From: Alphaproteobacteria bacterium
Lineage (GTDB): Bacteria; Pseudomonadota; Alphaproteobacteria; Micavibrionales; Micavibrionaceae
Assembly: GCA_021776025.1 (NCBI GenBank)
Contig: JAJFGR010000018.1
Coordinates: forward strand, 62,001 to 126,000
Direction: 5' to 3'
Length of the DNA: 64,000 bases
This document shows, in pieces, positions 18,804 to 28,626 of this stretch; within the stretch, counting starts at the first letter, position 1, and every line of letters starts with the position of its first letter. The position numbers and the translations under genes are program-made. The notes under the pieces are model-generated. The model made no database searches. It saw nothing but the letters and a program-made list of their open reading frames with translations, and was not told where the DNA came from.

Positions 18804-18868
18804 GGAGGGGGTTGTAGCGCGTTATCGCCGATTTGTAACGTTTTTTATTTTTAAGCGAATTTAAAGGC

Positions 18869-18982
18869 ATGACAGACGAAGAGTTTAAAAAACTATGGAC
18901 GCGTGAAGCAGGCAACCAGCCGGGGCTCGTGCTTGAGATTTTGCCGCTGGGTGGGCTGAATGTAGGCGGAAAAGATATTTAG
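18869..18982 (+). CDS. Possible 37-residue ORF or gene remnant
   Basis: ATG at 18869 opens a 37-codon frame ending TAG at 18980-18982: MTDEEFKKLWTREAGNQ..., closing LEILPLGGLNVGGKDI. AAAGG lies only one base before the ATG, which is closer than ideal. The peptide looks like a real protein start with an acidic amphipathic helix. It could be a short protein or the truncated head of a larger gene whose rest was lost beside the decayed LysE gene. Confidence 0.35.
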   Translation: MTDEEFKKLWTREAGNQPGLVLEILPLGGLNVGGKDI

Positions 18983-18990
18983 CTTTTGTT

Positions 18991-19598
18991 TCATGAAAAA
19001 ATAACAAAAATCCCAACACCGGACAGCATTATTCCTGCAATTCTGTGCAACCAGAGCATGATGTGTTCATTCTTAAATTTTTGACTTATTTGTACTGCCA
19101 TAAGTGCATAAAAACTCAAGGCCGCTAGAAAAGCCGCAGCGATCACAATAGATGCTATGAATATATCTGAAAATGCGGCAGCCTCAAGATTCAAAAAAGC
19201 CGGTAAAAAACCAACGAAGAAAAGCAGCGCTTTAGGGTTTGAAGCGGAGATTAAAAAACCGCTGCTCACGAGCCACCAGCCTGTTTCCTTATAGGATAAT
19301 GCAATATTGCATTGATGAGAATCTCGCCAGCTTTGCACCCCGAGATAGATGAGATATAGCCCACCGATAATTTTGATGGCCGTAAAAACCGGAGCATATG
19401 TTTCCGCAAGAGCCGCAAGACCTAAAACATCGCCAAGAGTGAGAATATTAAATCACCAAGAACAATACCTGTAATAAAAAGAAAAACAGGTTTCAGCCCC
19501 TGTCCCAACGAACGCCCGATGGTCGCGAAAACGGCCGGACCGGGTGATAAACCGAGAATGATCGTCGCTAAAAATAAACCTATCATGGAGCTAAACAT
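18991..19598 (-). pseudogene. LysE/RhtB-family amino-acid exporter, frameshifted
   Basis: The first frame begins at 19598 (MFSSMIGLFLATIILGLSPG) and carries the family's GLSPGPAVFATIGRSLGQGL motif. It then hits a stop at 19422-19424 after 58 residues. A second frame picks up the exact continuation (LGLAALAETYAP, then the LYLIYLGVQSW helix) and runs to 18991. Restoring one base near 19449-19453 would give about 202 residues, the normal RhtB length. Either a single-base deletion inactivated the gene or the sequence contains an error. Confidence 0.85.
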
Positions 19599-19606
19599 GA
19601 TCTAGC

Positions 19607-21094
19607 TTAGCTGCTGCTGGTGCGGTAATTCGGGGCTTCGCGGGTGATGGTGACGTCGTGGACGTGGGATTCTTTATGACCTGCGCCTGTCATGCGCACA
19701 AATTCAGCCTTTTCCTTCATATCCGCAATCGTTTCACTACCAGTATAGCCCATAGCGGCGCGGAGGCCGCCGACCATTTGGTGAATGACAGTGCCGACGG
19801 GACCTTTATAAGGGACGCGGCCTTCGATCCCCTCGGGGACGAGTTTGTTCGATTGGGTGACGCCGCCCTGAAAATAGCGATCGGCGGAGCCTTTAACCAT
19901 TGCACCCACGGAGCCCATGCCGCGGTAGGATTTATAAGAGCGGCCTTGGTAGAGAATAACCTCGCCGGGGGCTTCGTCGGTTCCTGCGAACACGCCGCCC
20001 ATCATGGCCGCGTCTGCGCCAGCGGCGATGGCCTTGGCAAAGTCACCGGAATATTTGATACCGCCATCAGCGATGACGGGGATTTTCTTTTTCGAGGCTT
20101 CTTTGGCCACATCCATAATCGCGGTCAATTGCGGCACACCAACGCCCGCGACAACGCGGGTGGTGCAGATTGAACCGGGGCCAATGCCGACCTTAATTGA
20201 ATCTGCGCCCGCTTTGATGAGAGCAAGGGCCGCATCGCCTGTGGCGACGTTTCCGGCCATAATTTGCAGATCGGGATTATCACGTCTGATTTGGGAAACG
20301 GTATCGAGAACGCCGCGTGCATGGCCGTGGGCGGTATCAACGACAACAAGGTCGAGGCCTGCTTCAGCCAGCGCGGCGGCGCGCTCTACGCCGTTTACCG
20401 GGCCCGTGCCGACAGCGGCGCCAGCGCGCAAGCGGTCATGGGAGTCTTTGGTGGCGTGCGGGAAGGCCACGGATTTTTCGATATCTTTAACGGTGACAAG
20501 GCCGATACATTTTTCGGCATCATCGACGATGAGGAGTTTTTCAATGCGGTGTTTATGGAGGAGCTTTTTCGCTTCGTCCTTGGTGACCGAATTATAAGCC
20601 TTAACGATATTTTCTGATGTCATCAGCTCGCGAACCGGCTGATCCGGGTTTTCGGCAAAGCGGACATCGCGGTTGGTAAGAATGCCGACGAGACGGCCGG
20701 ACGTTTCAGTAACCGGGATGCCGGAGATGTAGTTTGTTCGCATGAGCATGAGTGCATCTTCGAGCGTAGCATCTGGCGAAATGGTGATGGGATCGACAAC
20801 CATGCCGGATTCAAAGCGCTTAACCTTACGCACTTCATTGGCTTGGGCTTCAATCTCCATATTGCGGTGGAGAATGCCAAGGCCGCCATTTTGGGCCATA
20901 GCGATGACCATTTGATGTTCTGTCACCGTATCCATCGCGGCAGAGAGAATGGGCATATGCAGGGAGATGGACCCCGTAAGCCGGGTTGCGGTATCAACCT
21001 CGGTTGGTTGCACTTCGGAGGCTCCGGGGACGAGCAAAACGTCATCGAAGGTTAGAGCTTCACGGATTTTTGTGGGATCTTTAATTTTGGCCAT
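19607..21094 (-). CDS. guaB: Inosine-5'-monophosphate dehydrogenase
   Basis: GuaB oxidises IMP to XMP with NAD, the committed step to GMP. The 495-residue product starts [24 protein letters not shown]. It contains two CBS domains (about 95-215), the phosphate and catalytic loop [15 protein letters not shown] with the nucleophilic Cys, and the flap and C-terminal [14 protein letters not shown] motifs. AAAGAG seven bases before the ATG at 21094 decides the start over the in-frame TTG two codons earlier. Confidence 0.98.
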   Translation of the reverse strand: MAKIKDPTKIREALTFDDVLLVPGASEVQPTEVDTATRLTGSISLHMPILSAAMDTVTEHQMVIAMAQNGGLGILHRNMEIEAQANEVRKVKRFESGMVVDPITISPDATLEDALMLMRTNYISGIPVTETSGRLVGILTNRDVRFAENPDQPVRELMTSENIVKAYNSVTKDEAKKLLHKHRIEKLLIVDDAEKCIGLVTVKDIEKSVAFPHATKDSHDRLRAGAAVGTGPVNGVERAAALAEAGLDLVVVDTAHGHARGVLDTVSQIRRDNPDLQIMAGNVATGDAALALIKAGADSIKVGIGPGSICTTRVVAGVGVPQLTAIMDVAKEASKKKIPVIADGGIKYSGDFAKAIAAGADAAMMGGVFAGTDEAPGEVILYQGRSYKSYRGMGSVGAMVKGSADRYFQGGVTQSNKLVPEGIEGRVPYKGPVGTVIHQMVGGLRAAMGYTGSETIADMKEKAEFVRMTGAGHKESHVHDVTITREAPNYRTSSS

Positions 21095-21183
21095 TTGCAA
21101 ACTCTTTCGCGCTACTCTTCCAATTTCTTGGGGCGGTTAATTTGCAGGTGAGTTATAGCGGAAAATGCGGAAATGTAAAGAAA

Positions 21184-21852
21184 TTATTGTGCACCCCTAA
21201 AACCGGTGGCGATGAGATATTGCTCTGAGCTTTCTTTACGGCTGGCGGGGGGTTTTATGTGTTTGATGGTGGTGAAAGACTTTTTCATATCGGCCAAGAG
21301 CACATTTTGCGCGCCGCCTTGGCGAACCTTGGCAACAAAAATTCCTCCGGGCTTTAGAACTTCGGCTGCAAAATAATAAGCGGCTTCGACGACTGCCATA
21401 ATTTTTAAGTGATCGGTTTGTTTATGCCCGGTTGTGTTGGGCGCCATATCGGAGAGCACAACATCGACGAGACCATCAGAATTGTATTTTGACACCATGG
21501 CTTTGAGTTTGTCGGGCGCGTCATTATCCATGAAGTCCATTTGAATGAAATCCATATTCGGCATTTCATCCATTTCCAGCAGATCGATAGCGATAACTTG
21601 CGCATTTTTTGCGGTGGCGACCTGAGCCCAGCCGCCGGGGGCAGCGCCAAGATCGACGATGACTTGATCGGGTTTTAAAAAATCGAGCTTTTCATTGATT
21701 TCGAGAAGCTTATAGGCCGCGCGGCCGCGATAGCCGTCTTTTTCGGCCTTATCTATATACGGGTCGTTCAATTGGCGTTTAAGCCATTTTGTCGAAGAGG
21801 TTTTGCGCCCCTTGGCAGTTTTGACTTTTTCCTTAGCCTTGTTACGCGACAT
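21184..21852 (-). CDS. rlmE: 23S rRNA (uridine-2'-O)-methyltransferase RlmE
   Basis: RlmE (FtsJ/RrmJ) methylates the 2'-OH of U2552 in the 50S A-loop. The 222-residue protein has a Lys-rich N-terminus, the RGRAAYKLLEINEK segment, motif I VIVDLGAAPGGWAQ and the catalytic Asp in VLSDMAPNTTGH. A Lys in GIFVAKVRQGG completes the K-D-K-E tetrad set with the C-terminal RKESSEQYL. The gene begins one base before the upstream membrane-protein stop, implying coupling. Confidence 0.95.
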   Translation of the reverse strand: MSRNKAKEKVKTAKGRKTSSTKWLKRQLNDPYIDKAEKDGYRGRAAYKLLEINEKLDFLKPDQVIVDLGAAPGGWAQVATAKNAQVIAIDLLEMDEMPNMDFIQMDFMDNDAPDKLKAMVSKYNSDGLVDVVLSDMAPNTTGHKQTDHLKIMAVVEAAYYFAAEVLKPGGIFVAKVRQGGAQNVLLADMKKSFTTIKHIKPPASRKESSEQYLIATGFRGAQ

Positions 21853-21853
21853 A

Positions 21854-22198
21854 TTAAATCACCATCACAATCATCGAAGTAAACAAGGCGGCGAAAAAGA
21901 TTGAGATCGAGGCCGCCATGAAGATTGTTCCTTTCGTGCCCGGAGAATATATCGCCAGCACGATATACGCCACGTAAAAAATGCTGTAGGTGATTTGGCC
22001 GCGGCTGAGGACATCCATATTCCACCAGCCGGTGAAACCCCCGGCAAACCCAGTTGAAACCATCAGCTCGACCTGCAAGCGCATCATAACCATACAGCCG
22101 ATGAAAAAAGCGGCGGCCCATGCGCGGTGGTCTTTATGCAGGGCCAGCAACCCTATGGGGAGCCAAAGCACATCAATGTATTGAAGAATAAAGTTCAT
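21854..22198 (-). CDS. Hypothetical membrane protein, 114 aa
   Basis: Four hydrophobic segments are visible (about residues 5-20, 27-45, 66-84 and 91-113), so this is a small integral membrane protein. Its end is adjacent to the rlmE start, and the two are probably one transcription unit. I recognise no family. It is divergent from the M48 protease gene, from which it is separated by a short shared promoter region. Confidence 0.7.
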   Translation of the reverse strand: MNFILQYIDVLWLPIGLLALHKDHRAWAAAFFIGCMVMMRLQVELMVSTGFAGGFTGWWNMDVLSRGQITYSIFYVAYIVLAIYSPGTKGTIFMAASISIFFAALFTSMIVMVI

Positions 22199-22243
22199 GA
22201 CTTATATTTTTTTACAGACCATTATGTTTTTATGATGAGGCAA

Positions 22244-23629
22244 ATGAAGACAAAGTTCAAAAGAAAGATGATTCATTGTCACAGGCAGGCGCTTGGGCTG
22301 TGCCTAATGCTTTTGATTGCGCTCAGCCCTGTTCCACTTGGTGCGCAAGGCGGTTTGCCGCCGATTATCCGTGATACCGAGATTGAAGCTATTTTCAGAG
22401 AATGGGCGCGGCCGCTTTTGAAAACTTCACAGATCGGTGAAAATAATGTGCAGATTATTCTGGTGCAAAGCAATCAGATCAATGCGTTTGTCGCAGGCGG
22501 GGCGAATATTTTCTTTTATACCGGGCTGATCAAGAAAACAGACGGACCGGAGGAAATACTCGGCGTATTGGCGCACGAAATGGGGCACATTGCCGGGGGG
22601 CATTTGATTTTGACGCAAGATGCGCTGGAGCGCGCAACCTATGAAAGTATTCTCGGGACGGTTTTGGGGATTGGCGCGGCGCTTGTCACAGGTAATAGCG
22701 GGGCGGCCAGCGCGATTATTGCAGGATCTCAGAGTATCGCCGGACGGCGGTTTTTAGCCCATAGCCGGGTGAATGAATCCAGCGCTGATCAGGCGGCGTA
22801 TAGTTATCTTACCCGTGCGGACCTTAACCCATCGGGGCTTTCGAGCTTTTTTAAAAAGCTGGAGGATCAGGAGTTGCTGCCCTCCTCGCAGCAAAGTGAA
22901 TATATCCGCACCCACCCAATCACCCGCGACCGGGTTGAGGCAGTTGATGCGCTCATCGCCAAAACCCCGCTCAAAGACAAGAAAATGCACGCGCTTTGGA
23001 AAGAGCAGCATGCGCGCATGAAGGCCAAGTTGGTGGGCTTTATTAACCCGGAGCAAGCGGCGTGGAGCTATCCCAAGGAAGATCAATCGGTTGCAGGGCG
23101 ATATGCACGGACGATTGCGGCGTACCGGCTGAATGATATTCCCACCGCGCTGCGCGGCATTGATGAGCTGATCGCGCAGGAGCCGGAAAATCAGTATTTT
23201 CATGAACTTAAAGGACAAATGCTGGTTGATTTCAGCCGGATTGAAGAGGCCATCCCATCCTATCGCAAGGCGGTAAGCCTTATGTCTGATGGACCGTTAT
23301 TGCGCATTGCGCTGGCACATGCACTGGTTGAAAGCGGGGATAATCAAGCGCGGTTAAAAGAGGCGGTGACGCATCTGGACCGGGCTTTGATTGATGAAAA
23401 GCGTTCAACGCGAGTTCATCGGTTGCTGGCCACGGCGCATGGACGATTGGGCCATGAAAGTCTGGCAAAGCTGCATCTGGCCGAGGAAGCGGTTTTACAA
23501 CGGCGCCTGCCCTATGCGAAGGCTCAGGCTGAAAACGCGCTTAAGGGATTCCGCGTCGGAAGCCCGGAATGGATTAAAACCAAGGATGTTCTCAGCCATA
23601 TTACCAACTTGGAAGCCCAAAAAAATTGA
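22244..23629 (+). CDS. M48-family metalloprotease with TPR-like repeats (BepA/YfgC type)
   Basis: A signal peptide (LGLCLMLLIALSPVPLGAQG) precedes a zinc protease domain with HExxH in AHEMGHIAGGH. A further metal ligand is in the NESSADQAAYSYL segment. The C-terminal half is helical, with repeat motifs such as FHELKGQMLVDFSRIEEAI. BepA-like proteins act in the periplasm on outer-membrane protein and LPS assembly. GAGG just before ATG at 22244 favours this start. Other in-frame ATGs occur at 22232, 22235 and 22268. Confidence 0.9.
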   Translation: MKTKFKRKMIHCHRQALGLCLMLLIALSPVPLGAQGGLPPIIRDTEIEAIFREWARPLLKTSQIGENNVQIILVQSNQINAFVAGGANIFFYTGLIKKTDGPEEILGVLAHEMGHIAGGHLILTQDALERATYESILGTVLGIGAALVTGNSGAASAIIAGSQSIAGRRFLAHSRVNESSADQAAYSYLTRADLNPSGLSSFFKKLEDQELLPSSQQSEYIRTHPITRDRVEAVDALIAKTPLKDKKMHALWKEQHARMKAKLVGFINPEQAAWSYPKEDQSVAGRYARTIAAYRLNDIPTALRGIDELIAQEPENQYFHELKGQMLVDFSRIEEAIPSYRKAVSLMSDGPLLRIALAHALVESGDNQARLKEAVTHLDRALIDEKRSTRVHRLLATAHGRLGHESLAKLHLAEEAVLQRRLPYAKAQAENALKGFRVGSPEWIKTKDVLSHITNLEAQKN

Positions 23630-23731
23630 TGAAAATTCGTAACATTTTCGGGTTTTGGCACGAATTTAGTTTTAATAAGCCTTTTATGGGTTAAAATGAA
23701 ATTTGGCGGTAACAATCAATCAGGAGAGATT

Positions 23732-24493
23732 ATGATCAGCACATTCAAAAAAACAGCTTTGACCTGCACGGCACTGGCGACAATGGGAGCGATTCCAGCA
23801 TTGGCGCAGGATGCAGAGTTTTCTCCCGCGCAAAAAGAAGCCATGGGCGGGGTTATCAAAGAGTATTTGATGGAAAATCCGAAGGTGATTTTTGATGCGA
23901 TTGAAGCGTATCGCAACGAACAGGAAGAGCAGGCACAAAAACAAGCGGAAGAAAAAATCGGTGATAACATTGCTGCTCTTACCGACGCTGATGCGCCTTC
24001 AGTTGGTAACCCAAATGGCGATGTCACGGTCGTTGAATTCTTTGATTATAATTGCGGATATTGCAAACGTGCGCTGCCCGACATTCAGGCGGCGATTAAA
24101 GGTGATGATAATTTGCGGGTTGTTTTTAAAGAAATGCCAATTCTTGGACCAACATCAAAAACAGCAGCTGAGTGGGCCCTGGCGGCGCATAAACAGGGTA
24201 AATATTTTGAGTATCATATTGCATTGATGGAGCATAAAGGCCCGAAAGAAGAAGCGCAGCTGGCGAAGCTGGCGAAAGATTCGGGGCTGGATGTTGAGCA
24301 GATGAAAAAGGATCTCGACAGCGGTGAGATTGAAAAAGAACTCAATCAGGTGATGGAAGTTGCCCGTGAGATTGGGGTGAGCGGCACGCCGGCCTTTATC
24401 GTTGGCAAAACCTTTATTCCCGGTTATGTGGGTGAAGACGGCCTGAAACAAGCCATTGCGGATGAGCGCAAAAGAATGAAAGACGATGGCTAA
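23732..24493 (+). CDS. DsbA-family thiol:disulfide oxidoreductase, periplasmic
   Basis: The 253-residue protein starts after AGGAGA at MISTFKKTAL and has a signal peptide ending IPALAQ. A helical N-terminal segment (about 30-75) is followed by the thioredoxin-like domain with CGYC at Cys108/Cys111 (DYNCGYCKR) and the cis-Pro motif SGTPAFIVG. The layout matches Com1/DsbA-like oxidases. It heads a run with a second DsbA-like gene and a PCuAC copper chaperone. Confidence 0.92.
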   Translation: MISTFKKTALTCTALATMGAIPALAQDAEFSPAQKEAMGGVIKEYLMENPKVIFDAIEAYRNEQEEQAQKQAEEKIGDNIAALTDADAPSVGNPNGDVTVVEFFDYNCGYCKRALPDIQAAIKGDDNLRVVFKEMPILGPTSKTAAEWALAAHKQGKYFEYHIALMEHKGPKEEAQLAKLAKDSGLDVEQMKKDLDSGEIEKELNQVMEVAREIGVSGTPAFIVGKTFIPGYVGEDGLKQAIADERKRMKDDG

Positions 24494-24499
24494 ACAAAA

Positions 24500-25108
24500 A
24501 TGATTTTCCGGATTTTTATTGCGTTTATAGCGCTGCTTTGCATATATATTGGTTATGATTCTGGCGCGATTATGTGGAGCAAGCATTCCGCCAACAAAGC
24601 CGAAGAATGGCAAATTCAAGAAACGGCGGCGGCAGATATTACGATCGTTGAGTTTCTCGATTATAGCTGCCGGCATTGTCAGGATTTCCACCCGATCGTT
24701 ATGCGGAGTTTAGAGCGTGACGGTAAGGCTCGCTATATTATCAAACCTATTCCTTCCGAAGCTGACAGCACGGGAACCAAAGCAGCGCAGCTGGTTTATG
24801 CGGCCGGGCGGCAGGGTAAATTTTTTGAAGCGCATAATATTCTGATTGAAAATTTCCGGGTTGTTGATGATGAATATGCGCGCAAGGTGGCCGAACAGCT
24901 AGAGCTCAACGCAGAGCAATTGCTGCAAGATATGGCAGATCCGAAAATTGAAAAAATGTTGCAAAAAAATCTCAAAAACCTTAAAGGCATGCGCGGAAAT
25001 TACGTCCCGGCTCTGCTGGTCAATAACAGGGTTTTGTTTGAAGTCACCAGTATTCTTCCCACCAGCGATGAGCTTCTAGGCTTGTTTAATCGTGCCAGAA
25101 CGCTATAA
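24500..25108 (+). CDS. DsbA-family protein, second copy
   Basis: This 202-residue protein has an N-terminal hydrophobic segment (MIFRIFIAFIALLCIYIG) that is a signal anchor or signal peptide. Its thioredoxin-like domain has CRHC (Cys57/Cys60). The cis-Pro region reads YVPALLVNNR, with Val instead of the usual Thr before Pro, which in thioredoxin-fold proteins affects redox behaviour. It lies six bases after the first DsbA-like gene. Two different Dsb-like oxidases in one operon suggest division of labour with the copper chaperone downstream. Confidence 0.88.
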   Translation: MIFRIFIAFIALLCIYIGYDSGAIMWSKHSANKAEEWQIQETAAADITIVEFLDYSCRHCQDFHPIVMRSLERDGKARYIIKPIPSEADSTGTKAAQLVYAAGRQGKFFEAHNILIENFRVVDDEYARKVAEQLELNAEQLLQDMADPKIEKMLQKNLKNLKGMRGNYVPALLVNNRVLFEVTSILPTSDELLGLFNRARTL

Positions 25109-25146
25109 AGCTGTTAAGCAAGATTAACTTTTAAAGGCACTCGATT

Positions 25147-25620
25147 ATGATGAAATCTTTTATCCTTATTTTGGGGCTTTTTGTGGTGAGCATTGGCTTA
25201 CCAGCTATTGCACAGGAAGACGAAGAGGCGCCGTTGCAGCCGAACAAAGCGCTGCATATTGAGGACGGTTATGCCTATGCGACCACGTCAGTGCAAAAGA
25301 ACGGCGCGGCGTTTGTGACGATTACTAATGTCAGGGAAGAGCCAGCGCGGATTATTGGCGCTTCGAGTGATGTTGCCGAGAGCGTCCAGCTGCATACGCA
25401 TATCATGGATGGCGATGTGATGATGATGCGGCAAGTTGAGGGCTATGATATTCCGGCAGGGCAGACGGTGACATTAAAACCAACAGGGCATCATATTATG
25501 TTGATGGGGCTTAAGCATTCTTTAACCGCCGGGGAGAGTTTTCCGCTGACATTGATGAGTGAGCATAACGGTGAATTGACCGTGGATATCACGATAAAAA
25601 GCCCGGGGGCGGCGCCGTGA
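25147..25620 (+). CDS. PCuAC-family periplasmic copper chaperone
   Basis: The 157-residue protein has a signal peptide (FILILGLFVVSIGLPAIAQ) and the PCuAC domain. The His/Met copper motif is visible as QLHTHIMDGDVMMMRQ followed by GHHIMLMGL. These proteins deliver Cu(I) to cytochrome oxidase CuA sites. The DsbA-like genes just upstream fit metalloprotein maturation. Its TGA overlaps the GTG start of aroQ. Confidence 0.9.
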   Translation: MMKSFILILGLFVVSIGLPAIAQEDEEAPLQPNKALHIEDGYAYATTSVQKNGAAFVTITNVREEPARIIGASSDVAESVQLHTHIMDGDVMMMRQVEGYDIPAGQTVTLKPTGHHIMLMGLKHSLTAGESFPLTLMSEHNGELTVDITIKSPGAAP

Positions 25621-26045
25621 AAATTCTGATTTTAAATGGGCCAAATCTTAATATGCTGGGCGCCCGCGAGCCCGAGATTTATGGTGATCAGACCTTGGAC
25701 GATATTAAGGGCTTGTGCCTTGAGACAGCTGAAAAGCTTGGCCAAGCGATTGATTTTCGTCAATCCAACCATGAAGGCGAGTTGGTGGAGTGGATTCAAG
25801 GTGCGCGGGAAGGCTTTGATGGACTTGTCATAAATGCGGCCGGTTATACCCATACATCGGTGGCCATACATGATGCGCTTAAATTGCTGGATATCCCCGT
25901 TATTGAGGTACATTTATCGAACCCGAAAGAGCGGGAGGAATTCCGCCATACATCTTACGTAGAGCCCGTTGCAGCGGAAGTGATCGTCGGGCAGGGAGCA
26001 AAGGGATACGCGCTAGCCCTTGAAAAGCTCGGCGAACTCTTGTAA
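25617..26045 (+). CDS. aroQ: Type II 3-dehydroquinate dehydratase
   Basis: AroQ catalyses dehydroquinate to dehydroshikimate in the shikimate pathway. The 142-residue protein begins at GTG (overlapping the previous TGA). It has the family motifs LNGPNLNMLGAREPEIYG, NHEGELVEWI, the catalytic-lid INAAGYTHTSVAIHD and EVHLSNPKEREEFRH. The aroQ-accB-accC order is typical of proteobacteria. Confidence 0.97.
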   Translation: MKILILNGPNLNMLGAREPEIYGDQTLDDIKGLCLETAEKLGQAIDFRQSNHEGELVEWIQGAREGFDGLVINAAGYTHTSVAIHDALKLLDIPVIEVHLSNPKEREEFRHTSYVEPVAAEVIVGQGAKGYALALEKLGELL

Positions 26046-26085
26046 TCAGTAGCGTTAGACGTAAAAACAACAAAAAAACCTGCAC

Positions 26086-26538
26086 ATGAAAATTGATTCC
26101 AAAGCGATTAAAGAGCTGGCGGCCCTGCTGGAGGAGACCGGCCTTAATGAAATTGAGGTTAAGGATGATGACCAAGCCATCCGCGTGAGCAAAGGTGGCG
26201 GCACGGTTGTTTCCGGAGCGTCTGCCCCGGTATCAATGCCATCGGACCCGTCCGTACCGCAGCAGCCGAATGTGAGCGCGCCGGATACCACCGCGCATAG
26301 CCATCCGGGCGCAGTGACGTCCCCCATGGTCGGCACAGCCTATATGGCGGCGGAACCCGACGCAGCGGCTTTTGTAAGCAAAGGCGATAGTGTGAAGGCG
26401 GGTGACACGCTAATGATTATCGAAGCGATGAAAGTTATGAACCCGATCAAAGCTGAAAAAGGTGGCACCATCACGCAGATTTTGGCGGAAGATGGTCAGC
26501 CTGTAGAATTCGGCGATGTTTTGATGGTCATCGAGTAA
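26086..26538 (+). CDS. accB: Biotin carboxyl carrier protein of acetyl-CoA carboxylase
   Basis: The 150-residue protein has an N-terminal helical interaction segment, a Pro/Ala-rich linker (about 50-75) and the biotinyl domain with EAMKVMN, whose Lys is biotinylated. It carries carboxybiotin between AccC and the carboxyltransferase. accC follows ten bases later. Confidence 0.97.
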   Translation: MKIDSKAIKELAALLEETGLNEIEVKDDDQAIRVSKGGGTVVSGASAPVSMPSDPSVPQQPNVSAPDTTAHSHPGAVTSPMVGTAYMAAEPDAAAFVSKGDSVKAGDTLMIIEAMKVMNPIKAEKGGTITQILAEDGQPVEFGDVLMVIE

Positions 26539-26547
26539 GTTTCCCCC

Positions 26548-27894
26548 ATGTTTAAAAAAGTTCTCATAGCCAATCGCGGCGAAATTGCCCTACGGGTCAT
26601 ACGGGCCTGTAAGGAAATGGGCATAGAAACGGTGGCGGTGCATTCAACGGCGGATGCGAATTCGATGGCGGTGCGGTTGGCCGATGAATCGGTTTGTATT
26701 GGACCGCCCGCAAGTCAGGACAGCTATCTTAACATTCCAGCGATTTTGAGCGCGGCGGCGCTGACCGGCGCCGAAGCAGTGCATCCGGGGTATGGATTTT
26801 TATCAGAGAATGCGCAGTTTGCGCGGATGGTTGAAGAGCACGGTTTTGCCTTTATCGGCCCGACGCCCGAACATATAGAACAGATGGGCGACAAGGTGCG
26901 CGCGAAGCAAACGGTGAAAGCGCTGGGCTTGCCTGTCGTGCCGGGATCGGATGGTGGAGTTGATACCGCCGAAGACGGTTTGAAGGTTGCCAAGGATATG
27001 GGCCTGCCGGTAATTATCAAGGCAGCGTCTGGCGGCGGCGGTAAAGGTATGCAGGTTGTTGAAGATGAAGGCGATTTTGAAGAGCTTTTCAACCGCGCGC
27101 GAACAGAGGCGAAAGCGAATTTTGGTGATGATACGGTTTATATTGAGAAATTCCTGAAAGATCCCAAGCATATTGAAATTCAAGTGTTTGGCGATACGCA
27201 TGGGAACGCGATTCATTTGGGTGAGCGCGATTGCTCTGTCCAGCGGCGCCATCAGAAGCTGCTTGAAGAAGCGCCTTCGCCGGTTATTAGTGATGAGCTG
27301 CGCCAGGAGATTGGGTCTTTGGCGGCCAAGACAGTGCGGGAGATGGGCTATCGCGGCGCCGGGACGATTGAGTTTTTGTATGAAAACGGCGAATTTTATT
27401 TCATGGAGATGAACACGCGTATTCAGGTTGAACATCCGGTGACCGAGATGATTACGGGAATCGATTTAATTGCCGAACAAATTCGCGTGGCGGCGGGTGA
27501 GAAGCTGACGGTGAATAAAGACCGGCTGCGGTTTCGCGGGCATGCGATGGAGATTCGGATTAATGCAGAAGACCCCGACACGTTTATGCCTTCACCAGGA
27601 ACGATTACGCAGTTTCACGCACCGGGCGGGTTGGGCGTTCGTTTTGATAGCGCGATTTACCAAGGCTATGCGATTCCGCCTTATTACGATTCGATGATTG
27701 GCAAGCTGATTGTACATGGACGCAACCGCGAGGAATGTATTCGCCGGATGAAGCGCGCGATCCGCGAGACGATTGTTTCGGGTGTGAAGACTACCCTGCC
27801 CCTGCATGACTGGATTTTGAAGCAGGATGAATTCTTAAGCGGAGAATATTCGATTAAATGGCTGGAAGAAGCGCTGGCGGAGAAGCAGGGCTAG
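26548..27894 (+). CDS. accC: Biotin carboxylase subunit of acetyl-CoA carboxylase
   Basis: AccC carboxylates biotin on AccB using ATP and bicarbonate. The 448 residues start [20 protein letters not shown] and contain the ATP-grasp glycine loop ([14 protein letters not shown]), the [14 protein letters not shown] metal and ATP site, and the [12 protein letters not shown]-terminal motif. The length and all key motifs match the family. Confidence 0.98.
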   Translation: MFKKVLIANRGEIALRVIRACKEMGIETVAVHSTADANSMAVRLADESVCIGPPASQDSYLNIPAILSAAALTGAEAVHPGYGFLSENAQFARMVEEHGFAFIGPTPEHIEQMGDKVRAKQTVKALGLPVVPGSDGGVDTAEDGLKVAKDMGLPVIIKAASGGGGKGMQVVEDEGDFEELFNRARTEAKANFGDDTVYIEKFLKDPKHIEIQVFGDTHGNAIHLGERDCSVQRRHQKLLEEAPSPVISDELRQEIGSLAAKTVREMGYRGAGTIEFLYENGEFYFMEMNTRIQVEHPVTEMITGIDLIAEQIRVAAGEKLTVNKDRLRFRGHAMEIRINAEDPDTFMPSPGTITQFHAPGGLGVRFDSAIYQGYAIPPYYDSMIGKLIVHGRNREECIRRMKRAIRETIVSGVKTTLPLHDWILKQDEFLSGEYSIKWLEEALAEKQG

Positions 27895-27948
27895 CAACGG
27901 TTCACCGCGTTTTTTAGTTTTTCTCTACATTCCTGATATAATGAGCTT

Positions 27949-28623
27949 ATGCAGCTTGTTTTAACACCAGAGCTATTGATTGAAGCGTATAAGCAGGGAT
28001 TGTTCCCGATGGCTTACAGCGCCGATTCCCCCTATGTGCATTGGATTTGCCCGGAAGAGCGCGGGCAATTGTCGATTGGGGGCTTACATATATCAAAATC
28101 TATGAAAAAAGCTGTTTTGAAAAATACAAAACGAAACAATTCGTGTAATATTAGAATTAATACGGCGTTTGAAGAGGTGATGCGCAAATGTGCAGCGAAA
28201 AAAGACGACCGACCGGAAACATGGATTAATGAGCCGATTATTGAAGCCTATTGCAAGTTGCAGGCAAGCGGCTTTGCGCACAGCGTTGAATGCTGGAAGG
28301 GCGACAAGCTAGTTGGCGGGCTTTACGGCGTGGCGATTGGCGGGGCGTTTTTTGGCGAAAGTATGTTTAGCCGCGCGCGCGATGCCAGCAAAATTGCGCT
28401 GGTGCATCTTTGCGCAAGGCTGTGGAAGGCGGGATATGAAGTGCTTGATACGCAATTTGTGAATGATCATCTCAAACAGTTTGGCGTGTATGAGATTTCA
28501 CACGGCGCGTATATAGATGGCCTGCGCGGGGCGTTAAAACTGGAAACGGATTTTATGCTGGAGGGTTTGAGCGAGGCGGATTTAGTTCAAGATTATTTAA
28601 CCAACCGCGAACAAGGTGATTAA
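27949..28623 (+). CDS. aat: Leucyl/phenylalanyl-tRNA--protein transferase
   Basis: Aat adds Leu or Phe to N-terminal Lys/Arg of proteins, feeding them to the N-end rule. The 224-residue product opens with TPELLIEAYKQGLFPMAY and has WICPEERGQL and the transferase core with FGESMFSRARDASK. ClpS and ClpA, which recognise and degrade the products, are encoded about 5 kb downstream in this same window. Confidence 0.97.
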   Translation: MQLVLTPELLIEAYKQGLFPMAYSADSPYVHWICPEERGQLSIGGLHISKSMKKAVLKNTKRNNSCNIRINTAFEEVMRKCAAKKDDRPETWINEPIIEAYCKLQASGFAHSVECWKGDKLVGGLYGVAIGGAFFGESMFSRARDASKIALVHLCARLWKAGYEVLDTQFVNDHLKQFGVYEISHGAYIDGLRGALKLETDFMLEGLSEADLVQDYLTNREQGD

Positions 28624-28626
28624 GCT

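Noticed and set aside
19658-20173. Long plus-strand ORF opposite guaB
   Set aside because: It is an antisense shadow of guaB with a low-complexity reading and no ribosome-binding site.
27895-27948. Terminator after accC
   Set aside because: T-rich sequence is present but the preceding stem is only about four base pairs.
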